Of a stretch of 64,000 nucleotides of DNA, positions 44,030 to 55,526 are shown in pieces (the first letter of the stretch is position 1; every line of letters starts with the position of its first letter). The DNA lies in the NCBI RefSeq assembly GCF_024166365.1, contig NC_064819.1, positions 206,981,293 through 207,045,292 of the forward strand, written 5' to 3'. The position numbers were made by a program, and so were the translations under genes. The notes beneath the pieces were generated by a model that was given only the letters and a program-made list of their open reading frames with translations, did no database searches and was not told the origin of the DNA. The DNA comes from Elephas maximus indicus. Its lineage: Eukaryota; Chordata; Mammalia; Proboscidea; Elephantidae.

Positions 44030-44964
44030 AGTTAGAAATAAACTCTTTTTAAACCACAGATATATCTCTTTTGCTATAAGAAAAATCAACTAGTTAAAAT
44101 TATTTTGGTCATGATTAAAACGTGCAAAAAAGAGTTGAGTGATGCAATTTCCTATGGCTTTTTTTCTGTTAGTATAAATTGTAAATATTTAATTCTTGCT
44201 TCATGTGTCAACAGAATTAAACTCTGCAGTTTGGCCTGAATGACTATGCTTCACCTTGGGGAAAACACTAGGGTAAGCAATATCTACATTATGACTTTAA
44301 ACCTGTCCCAGCATGAAACATAGCATGCAAGCTCAATTCTTGGGGTTGACAATTCAACTGCTTTTAGAGCTATGGGAATCCTAAAGAACTGAGTGCTTTA
44401 AATACAATTTAACATTATTTGATGAGATTTTTGCTTAAAAATTGTCTGGCACATAGTGCATGTTAAAAAAAAATGATAACTAGTATTAACTGTGTGACCC
44501 ATTACACTTTCATGCCTGGCTTGTTGTGGAGACTCTATAAATTCAGGTAGTTTTAAGTTTGAACTTATCACATGATAATTAAAATCACATGATAATTAAC
44601 ACTGATTGGGTAGAGAGTTCTGCTAAGTCAGACACTATGTAATGCAAAGGGATAGAAATCGATGTTAGAAAATAGACTAAGCCATACAAGACCCAAAGAG
44701 GAAGTTAAGATTGCAAAATGCGAAAAAGCAAGAAGGTTTCTCATCAGAAGGTTCCTCAAATCCTAAAAATAAATCAAACATGCTGACTTTCAATGTACCA
44801 ACTTAAGACAGTAGGTGGGGTACGAGGAGGGGGGAGTAACCCCTGCAACCAGAAGCTATTAAATAATCAGTTAAACCATGACTCAAGGTACTTTGTACAT
44901 TCACGGCTAAGGAAGAGTTTTACAGGGAGAGGGCTTCTCCAGATTCAGTCTTTTTGAGCTGAAA
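44030..44964. other. Unique stretch
   Basis: No gene. A small direct repeat ATCACATGATAATTAA occurs twice at 44567-44599. Confidence 0.35.
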
Positions 44965-45035
44965 GACGCCCAGTATGTAGCTTTGCACACAGCAGGTATG
45001 CAACAAAGATGTGTTGAATGATAGATTATCAGGAC
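44965..45035 (+). repeat. L2-like 3'-end fragment
   Basis: GCACACAGCAGGTATGCAAC then ATGTGTTGAATGATAG fits the L2 end. Confidence 0.5.
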
Positions 45036-45295
45036 TAGAGAGAGCTAATAGCTCTCAACTCTATAAAGTAAAATCAACTATTGCTCTATTTGGCCCAACA
45101 TGTACTATATGGAATAGAGTAATGACTATAAGTGAAAGATTCCACCGTGGTAATCACATGCAAGCAAATTAACATTTTTTTAGTGGAAGGAACAAAATCG
45201 AATAATGGTTATTTTGGAGGTCTGAAGAGCAGGAGTGTGGTCTTAGTCTTGTGATATGACATACTGGTCTTAGCTAAGTATCAAGAACATATAGG

Positions 45296-45470
45296 ATAAT
45301 ACCAAACACGGTGTGTATCATGTGCAGGCACTGTTCTAAGCACAACGTGTATGTGTGTGTGTGTGGTGTGTGTACACTCATTTAATCCTCACAATAACCT
45401 TTGAGATACGTACTATCATTATTATTAACTCCATCTAACGAATAGGAAACTGAGGGGGAAAAAAAAAGGT
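45296..45470 (-). repeat. MIR with inserted GT run
   Basis: CAGGCACTGTTCTAAGCACA, GT repeats 45350-45372, then CTCATTTAATCCTCACAATA and GAATAGGAAACTGAGG. Confidence 0.78.
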
Positions 45471-45789
45471 AAAGTACTTCCAAAGCATCTATGCAGGTTT
45501 TAGAATCAAAGCTTTTCAAGAGAGATAAACACACCTGTTAATTTGGCACAACCAGTCAATTATTCCTAGTCATTCATGCTAAGAGTAAAAGTAATGGTAT
45601 TGATTTGGTCACTTTCCATAGCGGTGACATAAAAGTTGGATGGTGAGAGTAAGGGAGGTGGGAGGTGGCACAAAAGAGGATTAGAAACTTGTTCATATCC
45701 TGCGAAAGCTCAGGCTTAAAACAACAACCTAATTAGGCAGCTAGTTGCCAGGACTTAGTCTGGATTTACTCCATCTTCAAGGGTCAGCA

Positions 45790-46058
45790 AGGAGCCCTGG
45801 TGGCAATTGCTCCGTTCTATAGGGTCTCTTGGAAACCCTGGTGGTGTGGTGGTTAAGAGCTATGGCTGCTAACCAAAAGGTCAGCAGTTTGAACCCATCA
45901 GGCGCTCCTTGGAAACCCTATGGGGCAGCTCTACCCTGTCCTGTATGGTTGCTATGAGTCGGAATCAATTCAATGGCAATGGGGTTGGTTGGTTGGGTGG
46001 TATGGGGTTGCTATGAGTTGGAATTGACTCAATGGCACACATAACGGCAACAACAAAA
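45790..46058 (+). repeat. Two nested AfroSINEs
   Basis: The outer SINE starts GGAGCCCTGGTGGCAATTGC at 45790 and resumes at about 46003 (GGGGTTGCTATGAGTTGG), ending in a CAACAACAAAACCC tail. The inner SINE, about 45828-46000, is complete (GGAAACCCTGGTGGTGTGGT to TCAATTCAATGGCAATGG). Confidence 0.85.
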
Positions 46059-46250
46059 CCCAGTCAAACACTTGTGTTTGCTCTTGGCTGTTTGAGCAGT
46101 AGAATTGTAGGAATGCATGTAGAACCGGTTATTATTTGTATCTAGAAAAATAGGTGAAGGATAGGTTAAACTCTGAACATTCATGTTGGATGTTGTCTGA
46201 AAAGTTGCCTGTCATGTTACTGCTTGGAAGTTCAGGTAGTCAGAGATGAC
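46048..46250 (-). repeat. Inverted duplication, right arm
   Basis: GCAACAACAAAACCCAG, TTTGAGCAGTAGAATTGTAG and AAGTTGCCTGTC are the reverse complement of 43585-43785. The arm starts within the SINE tail. Confidence 0.78.
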
Positions 46251-46489
46251 AGTATATTCACGTCATAATTCTACTCACCAAGTTTTGCCACTTTGAGAAA
46301 ATATGTAAAAACTTTGGATCTCATATTACTCCCTTGCAGTATAGGAACAAAGCATCTTGGAATAGTTTTGAAAACAAAATAATATTTCATAGGCTAGGCT
46401 TACTAAAGCCAAACATATAATACAGTATCTAAAAATAGTTGGTTCATTTTTCATTCTTCTGATCATTATAAATTGACTGTAAGTTTTTT

Positions 46490-47280
46490 TTTTCTTCTAC
46501 CATGCCTGTGTTCAGGGGTCTCCAAGACCACCCTCAAGTTCAATTACTCTCTAGAAGGGCTCACAGAACTCAGAAAACCTGTTACACTCATTTTTATGGT
46601 TTATTACAACAAAAGGATACAAATTAAAATCAGCAATGGGAAAAGGTGCATAGGGCAAAGCCCAGGAGCCACCAGGAGCAAATTCCTAGTTGTTGTCTCC
46701 CAGTGGAGTCATGCAGACAGCACTTAATTCTCTAGCAATGATGTGTGACAACATGCATGGAGTATTGCCAACAAGGAAAGCTCACTCAAGCCTTGGTGTC
46801 CAGAGATTTTACTGGGGGGATGGCCACATAGACATGGCTGACCACCTGCATGGCTGACTTTTAACCTCCAGCTCTTCCACAAGTCAAGATGATAATGCAT
46901 TGTCCAAGGCCCTGCCATAAATCACATTGCTGCTGTTATTGTGTGACATTGAGTCAATTTCAACTCACGGCAACCCTATGGGTCAGAGTAGAGTTGTCCC
47001 ATAGGGTTTTCTAGGGTGTAAATCTTTATGGGAGCAGATCACCAGGTCTTTTCTCCCAGGGAGCCACTGGTGGGCTTGAACCACCAAACATCCAGTTAGT
47101 AGCCAAGAGCTTAACCGTGGCATGGCTCTTAATCACATTTCTAGCATAGACAAACTGGCATAGCCCAAGGCCCCCACATAAACAAAGACTCTTATCAGGT
47201 GGGATATTCCAAGGGCTTAGAGGTTACCTACCAGGAGCCAAGCAAAGGCCAAATCTTTCTTTGGAATGTGCAGGATGTGG
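46490..47280 (-). mobile_element. Old ERVL-type LTR (resembles MER21)
   Basis: GGGGTCTCCAAGACCACCCT, TTATGGTTTATTACAACAAA, AAAATCAGCAATGGGAAAAG, CAGTGGAGTCATGCAGACAG, then after an AfroSINE, CTCTTATCAGGTGGGATATT. I recognise the pattern; family name and strand are uncertain. Confidence 0.45.
46929..47130 (-). repeat. AfroSINE, long subfamily
   Basis: Target-site duplication AATCACATT at 46920-46928 and 47131-47139. Complete body with AGCAGATCACCAGGTCTTTT. Confidence 0.93.
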
Positions 47281-47934
47281 ATAACCCAGACCAGCTGAGT
47301 TAATCCTCTACTGCACAGTGCCCTGAGGCCAAGAAATTAATTAATACACTTTATATTTAACTGAAACAGGGAGAGGAAAAATTAGACGTCGGGAGTATAT
47401 TTGTTTAAAGTCGCCAGATAGCTGATGGATAAGTTAGTATAAGAACCAAGATCCTATTTTTCCCTCACTCTTCTTTTTGCCTCATGAAGTACATTCAGTT
47501 CTCTCTCAAGATACTTTCTAAAGAAATTTAGTATTTATAAAACAAGAGCACATTGTTAATATTTTTGTTTAACATAAAGAGTTTCTTTGTGAGGAAGAAT
47601 TTTTTCTTATATTTTAGCATGGAAAAATAGGTATGATTTGAACTGCTAAGTAAATTGTCATTCACTCTTAATTAATTAGTTAATGAATTTGACATTCATT
47701 ATGAGCTGGGGTGGCGGGTGGATTAGTTATCTCTTCAGAGAAATGGGTCTTGAAAGATAAATAACATTTCCAAAAAGTGGAGAGGAAGGGAAATGCATCC
47801 TCGGTACTAAGAGTTCCAGAGAATTATCCCGAATATCCTTCTGAAAGACTAGGTTTTTGTTTCTCTACTATCACAGAACTATGCAGATAACTAGAATTTC
47901 TCAGTTATAGTGCAATGATTTGTTTTATTGTCCG
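47281..47934. other. Unique stretch
   Basis: No gene or repeat recognised. Confidence 0.3.
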
Positions 47935-48060
47935 TCTCGACCCTGTCCCTCTACAGACTGTAAACTTCTCGATGGCAGAGTAGTCTTTCTTAAATCTTTG
48001 ATTACCTAGCACCTGAAACAGTGCCTTGAACACAGTAGGCCCTCAAAGTGCTTGAGGGAC
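47935..48060 (+). repeat. L2 3' end
   Basis: CTCTACAGACTGTAAACTTC, CTAGCACCTGAAACAGTGCC and AACACAGTAGGCCCTCAAAG. Confidence 0.7.
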
Positions 48061-48381
48061 ACATGCCTGCATTTTAAAAAATGGAGCCTGATTTAAGTGA
48101 TTGGATCCTCTTGACCATTTTACTGATATGAGACTGATGGACATTAACTGCCCGACAGACTGTCATTATCTCAAGCCCATTCTGCGCATGTCGTAGAGAT
48201 ATCACTTCTGCTAACTGTTCTTTACTTTTTCTTACTTCCTGTCCTTGTCTCTTCTTATTTCTTTTTAATTGTCACTTTTCCAATTCATTAAGGCATTTGG
48301 AAATGATAGCCTGCCTTCCCAACCTGGTGCTATCTGTGAATTTAAAAGAAATCTCATTACTCAGTCCTTTATACAAATACT

Positions 48382-48553
48382 TAAAAAAAAAAAAAAACCA
48401 AACCCATTGCTGTCAAGTCGATTCCAGCTCTTAGAGGCCCTACAGGACAGAGTAGAACGGTCCCATAACATTTCCAAGGAGCAGCTGGTAGATTCGAACT
48501 GCTGACCTCTTGGTTAGCAGCTGAGCTCTCAACCACTGTGCCACCAGGGCTCC
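48382..48553 (-). repeat. AfroSINE
   Basis: A-run, ACCCATTGCTGTCAAGTCGA, AACCACTGTGCCACCAGGGC. Short duplication AAATACT on both sides. Confidence 0.92.
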
Positions 48554-48844
48554 AAATACTCAATAAGATGTCCAAAATTGACCTTTTTCTTGTGCAATAG
48601 ATATGCACTTTAGGCCAGCTTTAGAATTTCATCCACCATTTCTCCATCTCCTATGATATTAAGGTCAAATCCCTTACTAGGGCTTTTCGCTCCAGGATTC
48701 ACATCTTCTCACTTCATATCTTTGCAGGTCCTTCTCCCCACTCTCCCTCCACAGACCACAAGCCTCAGCCAAGTATTGCTTTTTCCCGTACTCCAAACAC
48801 ATCCTGCTCTTCCTGAACTTTGCTTTTGTTGATCCCTTGCTAAG

Positions 48845-49264
48845 TGTTGTGGATTAAACTGTGTCCCCTAAAAATTTGTGTTGGAGTCCTGACCCTATAC
48901 CTGTGGATATAATCCCTTTTGGAATTAGAGTTTTGTTGGTTATGTTAATGAGACCATATCAGTGTAGGGTGTGTCCTAAATCTAATCACTTCTGAATGAA
49001 ACAAAGAGCGGCATAGGCCCAGAAGCAAGCAAACACAGAAGGGGAGATATATGCCATGTGGCTATCTCCAGGGAACGTGGTGGAGAAGGACACTAGAAAA
49101 GCTGAGACAAGGATTTTCCCCCAGAGTGGACAGAGGGAGTCTTCCCTTAGAGCTTGGACCCTGAATTCAACTTCTGGCCTCCTAAATTGTGAGAAAATAA
49201 ATCTGTTCATTAAATCTACCCACTTGTGGCATTTCTGTTATAGCAGCACTAAGAAAATAAGACA
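48845..49264 (+). mobile_element. MaLR-like LTR
   Basis: TGTTGTGGATTAAACTGTGT start; TCTGGCCTCCTAAATTGTGA, GAAAATAAATCTG and AGCACTAAGAAAATAAGACA end (TG...CA). 420 bp; an MLT1-type structure with no internal part. Confidence 0.68.
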
Positions 49265-49994
49265 GTAGGGAAACTCTTCCTCTCTTTGCTTCTAGAAAAA
49301 TTCTACTCATCTTTCAAGGCTCTACTCTATGAAGAGGTTATGGTCCTGTCTCCAACTCACCATAATTGCCAAATGAGTGAATAAATGAGTAAAGAGTTGA
49401 TTACTTGACGGCACAGTTTTGTTTCACAGTAATTTACTACTTCTCTCTCTTCTATAAAGGTTATAACAATTTTTTAAAACCAGTTTTGATTTGATATTTC
49501 TGATTCATTAATTCTATTTGTCTTTTTTATATGCTACATTGAGATCTCCCTCAGTAATTCTTTAGTCATTTTATTTAATGTCATGATGAGTGTTTAACAA
49601 CATGTTCGTATTTATATATTCTTCACTTCCTCCCATATGTGGGAGGTTGGTTTAGCCAATTTACAAGCTCAGTGCTGGCTAAGGCTCTAAAGAAAAAAAA
49701 AAAGTCTTTATTTATTTTTGTGCACATTTAGATTTTTGCCTTCTGAAAATGCTTAACCTAAAATGGACATCACTCTAATAGACAAGTCTTGATATGACAG
49801 ATATGCCTGTAGTAGTGTGAATTTCAAGGAAATACAGAATGCATTTATTAAAAGCTGAAAATAAATTATTATTATTATGGAAAATATGATTAAAAGCGGG
49901 CTTGTATCTTCAAAAAAGGTAGGGTGAGAGAAGGAAATTACTATCGGACTTTAATTTATCAGACAGGCTTAGTGATCCAATGCAAAAGAGGGTT
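49265..49994. other. AT-rich unique stretch
   Basis: No gene or repeat recognised. Confidence 0.35.
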
Positions 49995-50220
49995 GATTGG
50001 AATGTCTCAGGTCTCTGTCTGAGGGAAACCTTAAACCTGAACCCTAGAGCAACTGCTTTGGTTTGAATCCCAGCCTCACCACTTGGTAGCAGCAAGACTT
50101 CAGCAAGTTACTGAAGCTCCCTGGGGCCTCAGTTACCTCATCTGTAAGACTGAGGTACTGTGTTCACATCACAGTGTTGTTAAAAAAGCACTTAGGACAT
50201 TGCTGGCATGTGGTTAAATA
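49995..50220 (+). repeat. MIR
   Basis: TTTGAATCCCAGCCTCACCA, GCAAGTTACTGAAGCTCCCT, GGCCTCAGTTACCTCATCTG, then AAAGCACTTAGGACATTG. Confidence 0.8.
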
Positions 50221-50350
50221 CTATAACATGCTGTTATCATTCCTACTCTAGAATTTCTTGGACTTTCTTTAAGTTAGAGAAAAAGAATCTTTACTCTCCC
50301 ACTTCTGGGTTTGAATCAGGAAAACTAAAAAACAGTATGAGGCTTTGGAT

Positions 50351-50580
50351 AGGAGTCCCTGAGTGGTGCAAACAGTTAAGCACTCAGCTACTAGCTGGAC
50401 GGTTGATAGTTGGAGCCCGTCCAGAGGTGCCTCAGAAGACAGGCCTGGAGATCTGTTTTCAAAAGGTCACAGCCTTGAAAACTCTATGGAGCAGTTCTAC
50501 TCTACTCACATGGGGTTGTTGTGAGTTAGAACCAACTCCACAGCAACTAACAACAGCCACGACAACAACAAAAACAAAGT
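50351..50580 (+). repeat. AfroSINE, long subfamily
   Basis: GGAGTCCCTGAGTGGTGCAA, AAAAGGTCACAGCCTTGAAA, CAACTAACAACAGCC and (CAA)n tail. Confidence 0.9.
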
Positions 50581-50657
50581 TGTAAATAGGTGAAGCTAAC
50601 TTCCACAGATTCCATCCGATTCTCCCCCTCGCTCTCCCTCACGCAGCCATTTGAGGG

Positions 50658-50676
50658 TGCTGCCCTCTGGTGGTCA
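50658..50676 (-). promoter_or_regulatory. Strong CTCF-type motif
   Basis: On the minus strand the 19-mer TGACCACCAGAGGGCAGCA is very close to the CTCF consensus (TGGCCACCAGGGGGCGCTA; core CCASYAGRKGGCRS matches fully). It lies 78 bp after an AfroSINE in non-repetitive sequence, at the edge of a repeat-poor stretch. Confidence 0.6.
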
Positions 50677-52745
50677 CTCAAAACAGCTTCTATAGCTCAT
50701 TCTGAACCATACCAGAATTTTCTTTGTCTCCATCTTCCTTTAACTTGAATGCTTATTTATAAGAAGTCAAACCGTTTCCCTCTGGGCATTACTTGAAACA
50801 CAACTGCTAAATCACAGAAATGTATATAGACTTTAAACAAATTGGAATGGCAATCACACAGTATAGTTTTGATTTGAAACTATTAGAAAATTATATATGC
50901 AATTATATAAATGTATTGTCTAAGTCTTTTTATTGAAAAGTTTGAAAGCCAAATAAATAGCCAGTTACCTAAGGATCGAATAGAAATTTCTTTGATATTA
51001 ATTTAGACACTTTTTTGGGAAAAAAATTATAAACTCTAGTATTGGCATTATATTGCATATGAAACATTTAAATTCTTATATTAAAGTTTTACTACTTGGG
51101 CAAAATGCTTTCCAGAATTAAGGAGAAAAAAAACTATAGTCATTAAAATTAGTACTCATGCATGTGTATGAAGTCTGTCAACGTTACAGTTTTCCTGTTT
51201 TTCATCACCAAAGGATGTTTGGTCAATGCCTCAACTGCCTAAATTCAGTTTCTTCAGGGATCTGACATACAGACCTTTATTTTCAAGTGAAATTATGAAA
51301 ATCATGCTTTGCCAATTCTCTTGAAAACTTACATAACTCTGAAATCTAGTTCGATGGACACGGCTCATCTCTGCTGGGCGAACTGTTACGTAATTCCCAG
51401 CCCCCAAAAAGTAACATTAAAAGATCAAAACAAAAAGAAGATCAGTGACTATTTATTTACACATTTGTTATCGCTCGTACTTGGGAATAAAGAATGAGTT
51501 TGAACTCTCAAAGCTAAGCCTGCAGGAAGCCCCATCAGTCTCTCCACACTTCTGCTGTCATTCCTATTGTAGGGCAAACATTATTCAAACCACAGGCTCC
51601 AAACTCCCAGGTAACTGAAGCCAGCAGGAAGCTCTGTTTGATATCAAGTATGTTCTTTATCAACCTTTTTGTTGTGATGGGAAGAAATGAACTAACTTTA
51701 CTTTTATCTTGCCCCGTTTTAACATAGCCCAGTAGGTGAATGCTTTATTGGTGTGCCTTGGCCAAACTCTTTGATATATACTGACTTAGTTGTGGTCATA
51801 AATTTCCCATATTAAAAAAAAAAAAAAAAGGTTTCATGGTTTTTTATTTATCCATCCCAACCATGAGGTACTAGATGTTCATATTTGCTGTTAGAATCGT
51901 GTTTTAAAATTTGCTTACAGGAGTTACCACGTGAAAAGCACAACTTTGATTTCCTTAGACAGAAACCTCTCTGCCAGCAGACAGAGAATTAACCGTAACA
52001 ATGCAGTCCTGAACTTTGGGGTCAACACGATAGGCAACAAAACCCTCTCAAGGCTTTTTTGTAATAGAAAGACTCCTGGAAAATAAAAAAATGAAGTATC
52101 TTAATTTTTTTGTTCCCTCCCACAAGTAGTTAGCTTTCAATGAACAAGCTAGTGGCACTTGTATTGTGGGGCTCACTAACGAATGTACTTCTCGTGCTTC
52201 TCCTGGTTTTGTTTGGTTTTTTGACGCGTAATTAAACTGTATATTAAATCCACTTTTGTTCCTTGTAGAATATTATTTTTGTCGTCTCTTTTGGATTTGG
52301 TGTCTGTGTTTTATAGGAAAGGAACCAATTTCGACAAAATACAGACACTTTAATCAACTCAGGTTTAGAATTATCTTTATTTTTCCTAAGATGCATGGTC
52401 TATTTCGGATCCTGAGGTAGTTCCAAGTCTCCAGGATACAAATAATCTGCCAAAAGGAATTCAGACTCTCCCAACCAAAAGAAGAAAAACCTGATGAGAA
52501 AATTTTACTATGTTAGCTAATCATTTAAGATTTTAGAAGTACTTATGAATAATTTGAATAGCAATGTTTTCCTGGGCTGTCTTCATTTCAGTATAAGAGG
52601 TTTTACATATATTTTAACAATTTCCTCACCTCAGCACCCCTTCTCACAGTTCAGAACTAGTGTACTGAGCAAACCTCCACCTGACATTACTGCCAAAATT
52701 ATTTAAAGACTATTATAGAAAAGAAACCAATACAATGAAAGAACC
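50677..52745. other. Repeat-poor unique stretch
   Basis: About 2 kb with no interspersed repeat recognised and no long frame. Candidate noncoding regulatory DNA by absence of repeats only. Confidence 0.35.
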
Positions 52746-52747
52746 AA

Positions 52748-52970
52748 TACAATGAGAGGGTGTTTCAATCTTAGCACTATTGACATTTTGGACTGGGTAA
52801 CTCTTTGCTGTGACAGTCTGTTTTGTGCATTGTAGGATGTTCAGCATTGAACCTGGCCTCTCCCTAGTAGATTCCAGTAACATCCCCCCAACTCTGTTGT
52901 GACAACAACAAAAAAATATCTCCATGTCACCCAATACTACCTGGGGGGCAAAATTGCCTCCCATTTAGTG
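52748..52970 (-). mobile_element. MER20-like hAT-Charlie element
   Basis: CACTATTGACATTTTGGACT, TGTGCATTGTAGGATGTTCA, GGCCTCTCCCTAGTAGATTC and CTGGGGGGCAAAATTGCCTC match antisense MER20 along 220 bp. Confidence 0.78.
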
Positions 52971-53210
52971 CGTAGCTATTTTAACCCAATAAGCTATGCA
53001 CCCATTGCTTTTTTTCCTCCCTCTTCCAACATCTACAGCCAGGTATTTGCCACTTTGCAAGGATTCCAAGACCAGATGTAAGATATATGGTCACAAGCTA
53101 TGTGTCTTCATTATTTTTTTACCTCTCCATTCCTCCCTCTGCATATAACATACTTCCCCATAAACACAAACATATTATAGCTAAATTTTCATCTTACTAT
53201 GGTGGTCATC

Positions 53211-53367
53211 GGGAGCCTTGGTGGCGTAGTGGTTAAGAGCTATGGCTGTAAACCAAAAGGTTGGCAGTTCAAATCCACCAGGAGCTCCTTGGAAACCATA
53301 TGGGGCAGTTCTACTCTGTCCTACAGGGTCACTATGAGTTGGAATGGACTCAGCGGCAATGGGTTTT
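53211..53367 (+). repeat. Young-looking AfroSINE
   Basis: Perfect 12-bp target-site duplication ATGGTGGTCATC at 53199-53210 and 53368-53379. Complete short form (GGGAGCCTTGGTGGCGTAGT to CAGCGGCAATGGG) with few changes from the common sequence. Confidence 0.95.
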
Positions 53368-53429
53368 ATGGTGGTCATCAGGAGAAACAAGAATTGGAAG
53401 AAACAAAGTAACAAGCATGACTGGAGAGT

Positions 53430-53545
53430 TCAATAGACCTAGTTTGCATTTTGATTCCTCTCCTTTTAAGCCTCTTACTTAGTCTTTGAAAGGATGATCA
53501 CATCTGCTTCATAGGCGTTGTGAGGATTGTAAAAGGAACTGAATG
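53430..53545 (+). repeat. MIR-like fragment
   Basis: TTGCATTTTGATTCCTCTCC then CATAGGCGTTGTGAGGATTG. Weak. Confidence 0.45.
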
Positions 53546-53584
53546 GAAAGGAAGCTAATTTGTTTATCTCACTCCTTTGTGGGT

Positions 53585-53760
53585 GCCATGAAGTAGATAC
53601 TGTACTTAGATTATCTCACTATATTCTTCCAACATCGAAGTCCCCATTTCACACATAAGGAAACAGGGTTCTGAAGGATAAAGTGACTTTTTCAAGTGCA
53701 CACAGGTATTAAGTGGAGAAGTCAGGCTGCACTCTCAAACTGCCTAAACAGTTCCTAAAA
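53585..53760 (-). repeat. MIR
   Basis: GCCATGAAGTAGATACTGTA, CCCATTTCACACATAAGGAA, ACAGGTATTAAGTGGAGAAG. Confidence 0.68.
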
Positions 53761-54665
53761 CAGGGGTCTCAAATATTCCTTATCCATTTGTCTTCAACAG
53801 GGCCAAGGGAGCGTTTGTTGACATTTTACTCCATCAAAAGACAATGCTGCCCATGATAATCCAAAATTGTCTGGTAAATTTAGAACTATCTTCAGTGTCC
53901 CATTCCTTCTAACCTCCTTGGTAAAGTCCCACTATCCTTCAACTAGTTGGGAGGTTCACAACAACAGGAATGAGCTAAGAATATTTGCTAAAATGTGTGC
54001 TTGTTTCTGTGGCTTCTGACTGCTCTTTCTCAAATGGCTTACTTCCATATTTGGGTTCTGTTTTTTGGTGAGGGCAGCATTAGCAGACAAATGCCAAAGT
54101 GGAACAGTGAGGGAGTTTCTAAGGCTATTGGAAATGAATTTTTGACACAGATTTGTTTTTGAAGAGAACAGATATAAGTAGCAATAAAAGTTTAAAACAA
54201 ATTATTTTTTCAGTTTAGAGAAAACTGTTCAGGTAGAAAGGAACTTTGAGCAGAAGAATGAGCTGAAAAACAAATATTTTTAAAGAATGTGGCATTAGTT
54301 TCAGATTTTAATTTTGGCCATTTCTATCGGAATAGAACTGAAAATTTCTCGATATTGGAAGCCAAGTCCAGAGCAGAGAGAAAACCCTGTTGGACTTATT
54401 TTTAGAGCAGGATTCCGTGTTGGGATGATCTCCTGATATATGCATCTTCACCTTCCCACTTGCACTCTTACTAGGCAGGAACCCTTAGGAGAGTTCAGCC
54501 TCATGTGTTTGTTGCCAGACGAACTGATGGAATTGTTTCTCTTGCAACAAATTATAGAACCCACTGGAAGGATGATAGAGTGACCCAAAGGACAAGATGG
54601 AGGTCAAGTTTTTCACTTGAGGTTTTTGCCTATTCTATTCGGTCTCTTTGTGTGCTTTCAGCTCT
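53761..54665. other. Unique stretch
   Basis: No gene or repeat recognised. Confidence 0.3.
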
Positions 54666-54868
54666 GTTATTGTTGTTAGTTGCCTTCAAGATCATTCCTA
54701 CTCATGGCAACTCCATGTGGTCAGAGTAGAATTGTGCTCCATAGGGTTTTTAAGGCTGTGACCTTTAGGAAGCAGATCACCAAGGGCTGTTTTCCCAGGC
54801 ACCTCTGGGTGGGTTCGAACAGCCAACATTTTGGCTAGTAGTCTAGCACTTAATCATTTGCGCCATTC
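54666..54868 (-). repeat. AfroSINE, long subfamily
   Basis: TTGTTGTTAGTTGCCTTCAA, TAGGAAGCAGATCACCAAGG, CTGGGTGGGTTCGAACAGCC. Confidence 0.9.
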
Positions 54869-55330
54869 ATTTCTAAGAACTATTTTTTTTTTATGATTTT
54901 ATTGTTAGGGTTATGTAATGCCAACATGGAAGGCTCCTAAGTTCAGAATTTTGTTTTGTTTTTAAACTCTTTAAAGACCACGGAACTCTTTGTCCTGAAA
55001 AATCTTATGGAGAAAAGAACTGAAAAAAGTGGACCTGCTCTGGTTAAACCTGGGTGTGGTGGGCCACAACTTGCCAGTGTTTCTGCCCCAAGAGGCACCC
55101 ACTCAGTTCCATTCCCCTTGAGCACCACAGGGAGCTCCTAGAAACACTGACATCCAACCCTCAGATGATAGGAAGGCCTCCTGCTAATGAGGAAGCTGTT
55201 ACTAGCAAGTTTGAGTGGGGCATCCAGGGCCACACAGCTGGCCTCCTGACCCTCAGTCCCTCCGCGCCAAATCCAGTAGAAGGCCATTGGCTGCTGGAAA
55301 ATCTCTTCTGGGATTTCAGACCTCCTTAGC

Positions 55331-55526
55331 CAGTTGCTGTCGAACCAGTTCTGACTCATGTTGACCCCACGAGTGACAGAGTAGAACTGTGCTCCATAGG
55401 GTTTTTAATGGCTGATTTTTCTGGAAGTAGATCACCAGGCCTTTCTTCCAAAGAACCTCTGGGTGGAACCGAACCTCTAACCTTAGCAGCCAAACACATT
55501 AACTGTTTGCTTCACCCAGGGACTTC
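55331..55526 (-). repeat. AfroSINE, long subfamily
   Basis: CAGTTGCTGTCGAACCAGTT, GGAAGTAGATCACCAGGCCT, GGTGGAACCGAACCTCTAAC, TTGCTTCACCCAGGGA. Useful for body-RTE comparison. Confidence 0.92.

Noticed and set aside
43830..44030. CRISPR-like array
   Set aside because: Simple tetranucleotide repeat in a mammalian genome; no spacers.
43832..44089. Minus-strand frame encoding a YLSI repeat protein
   Set aside because: It is only the translation of the GATA microsatellite.
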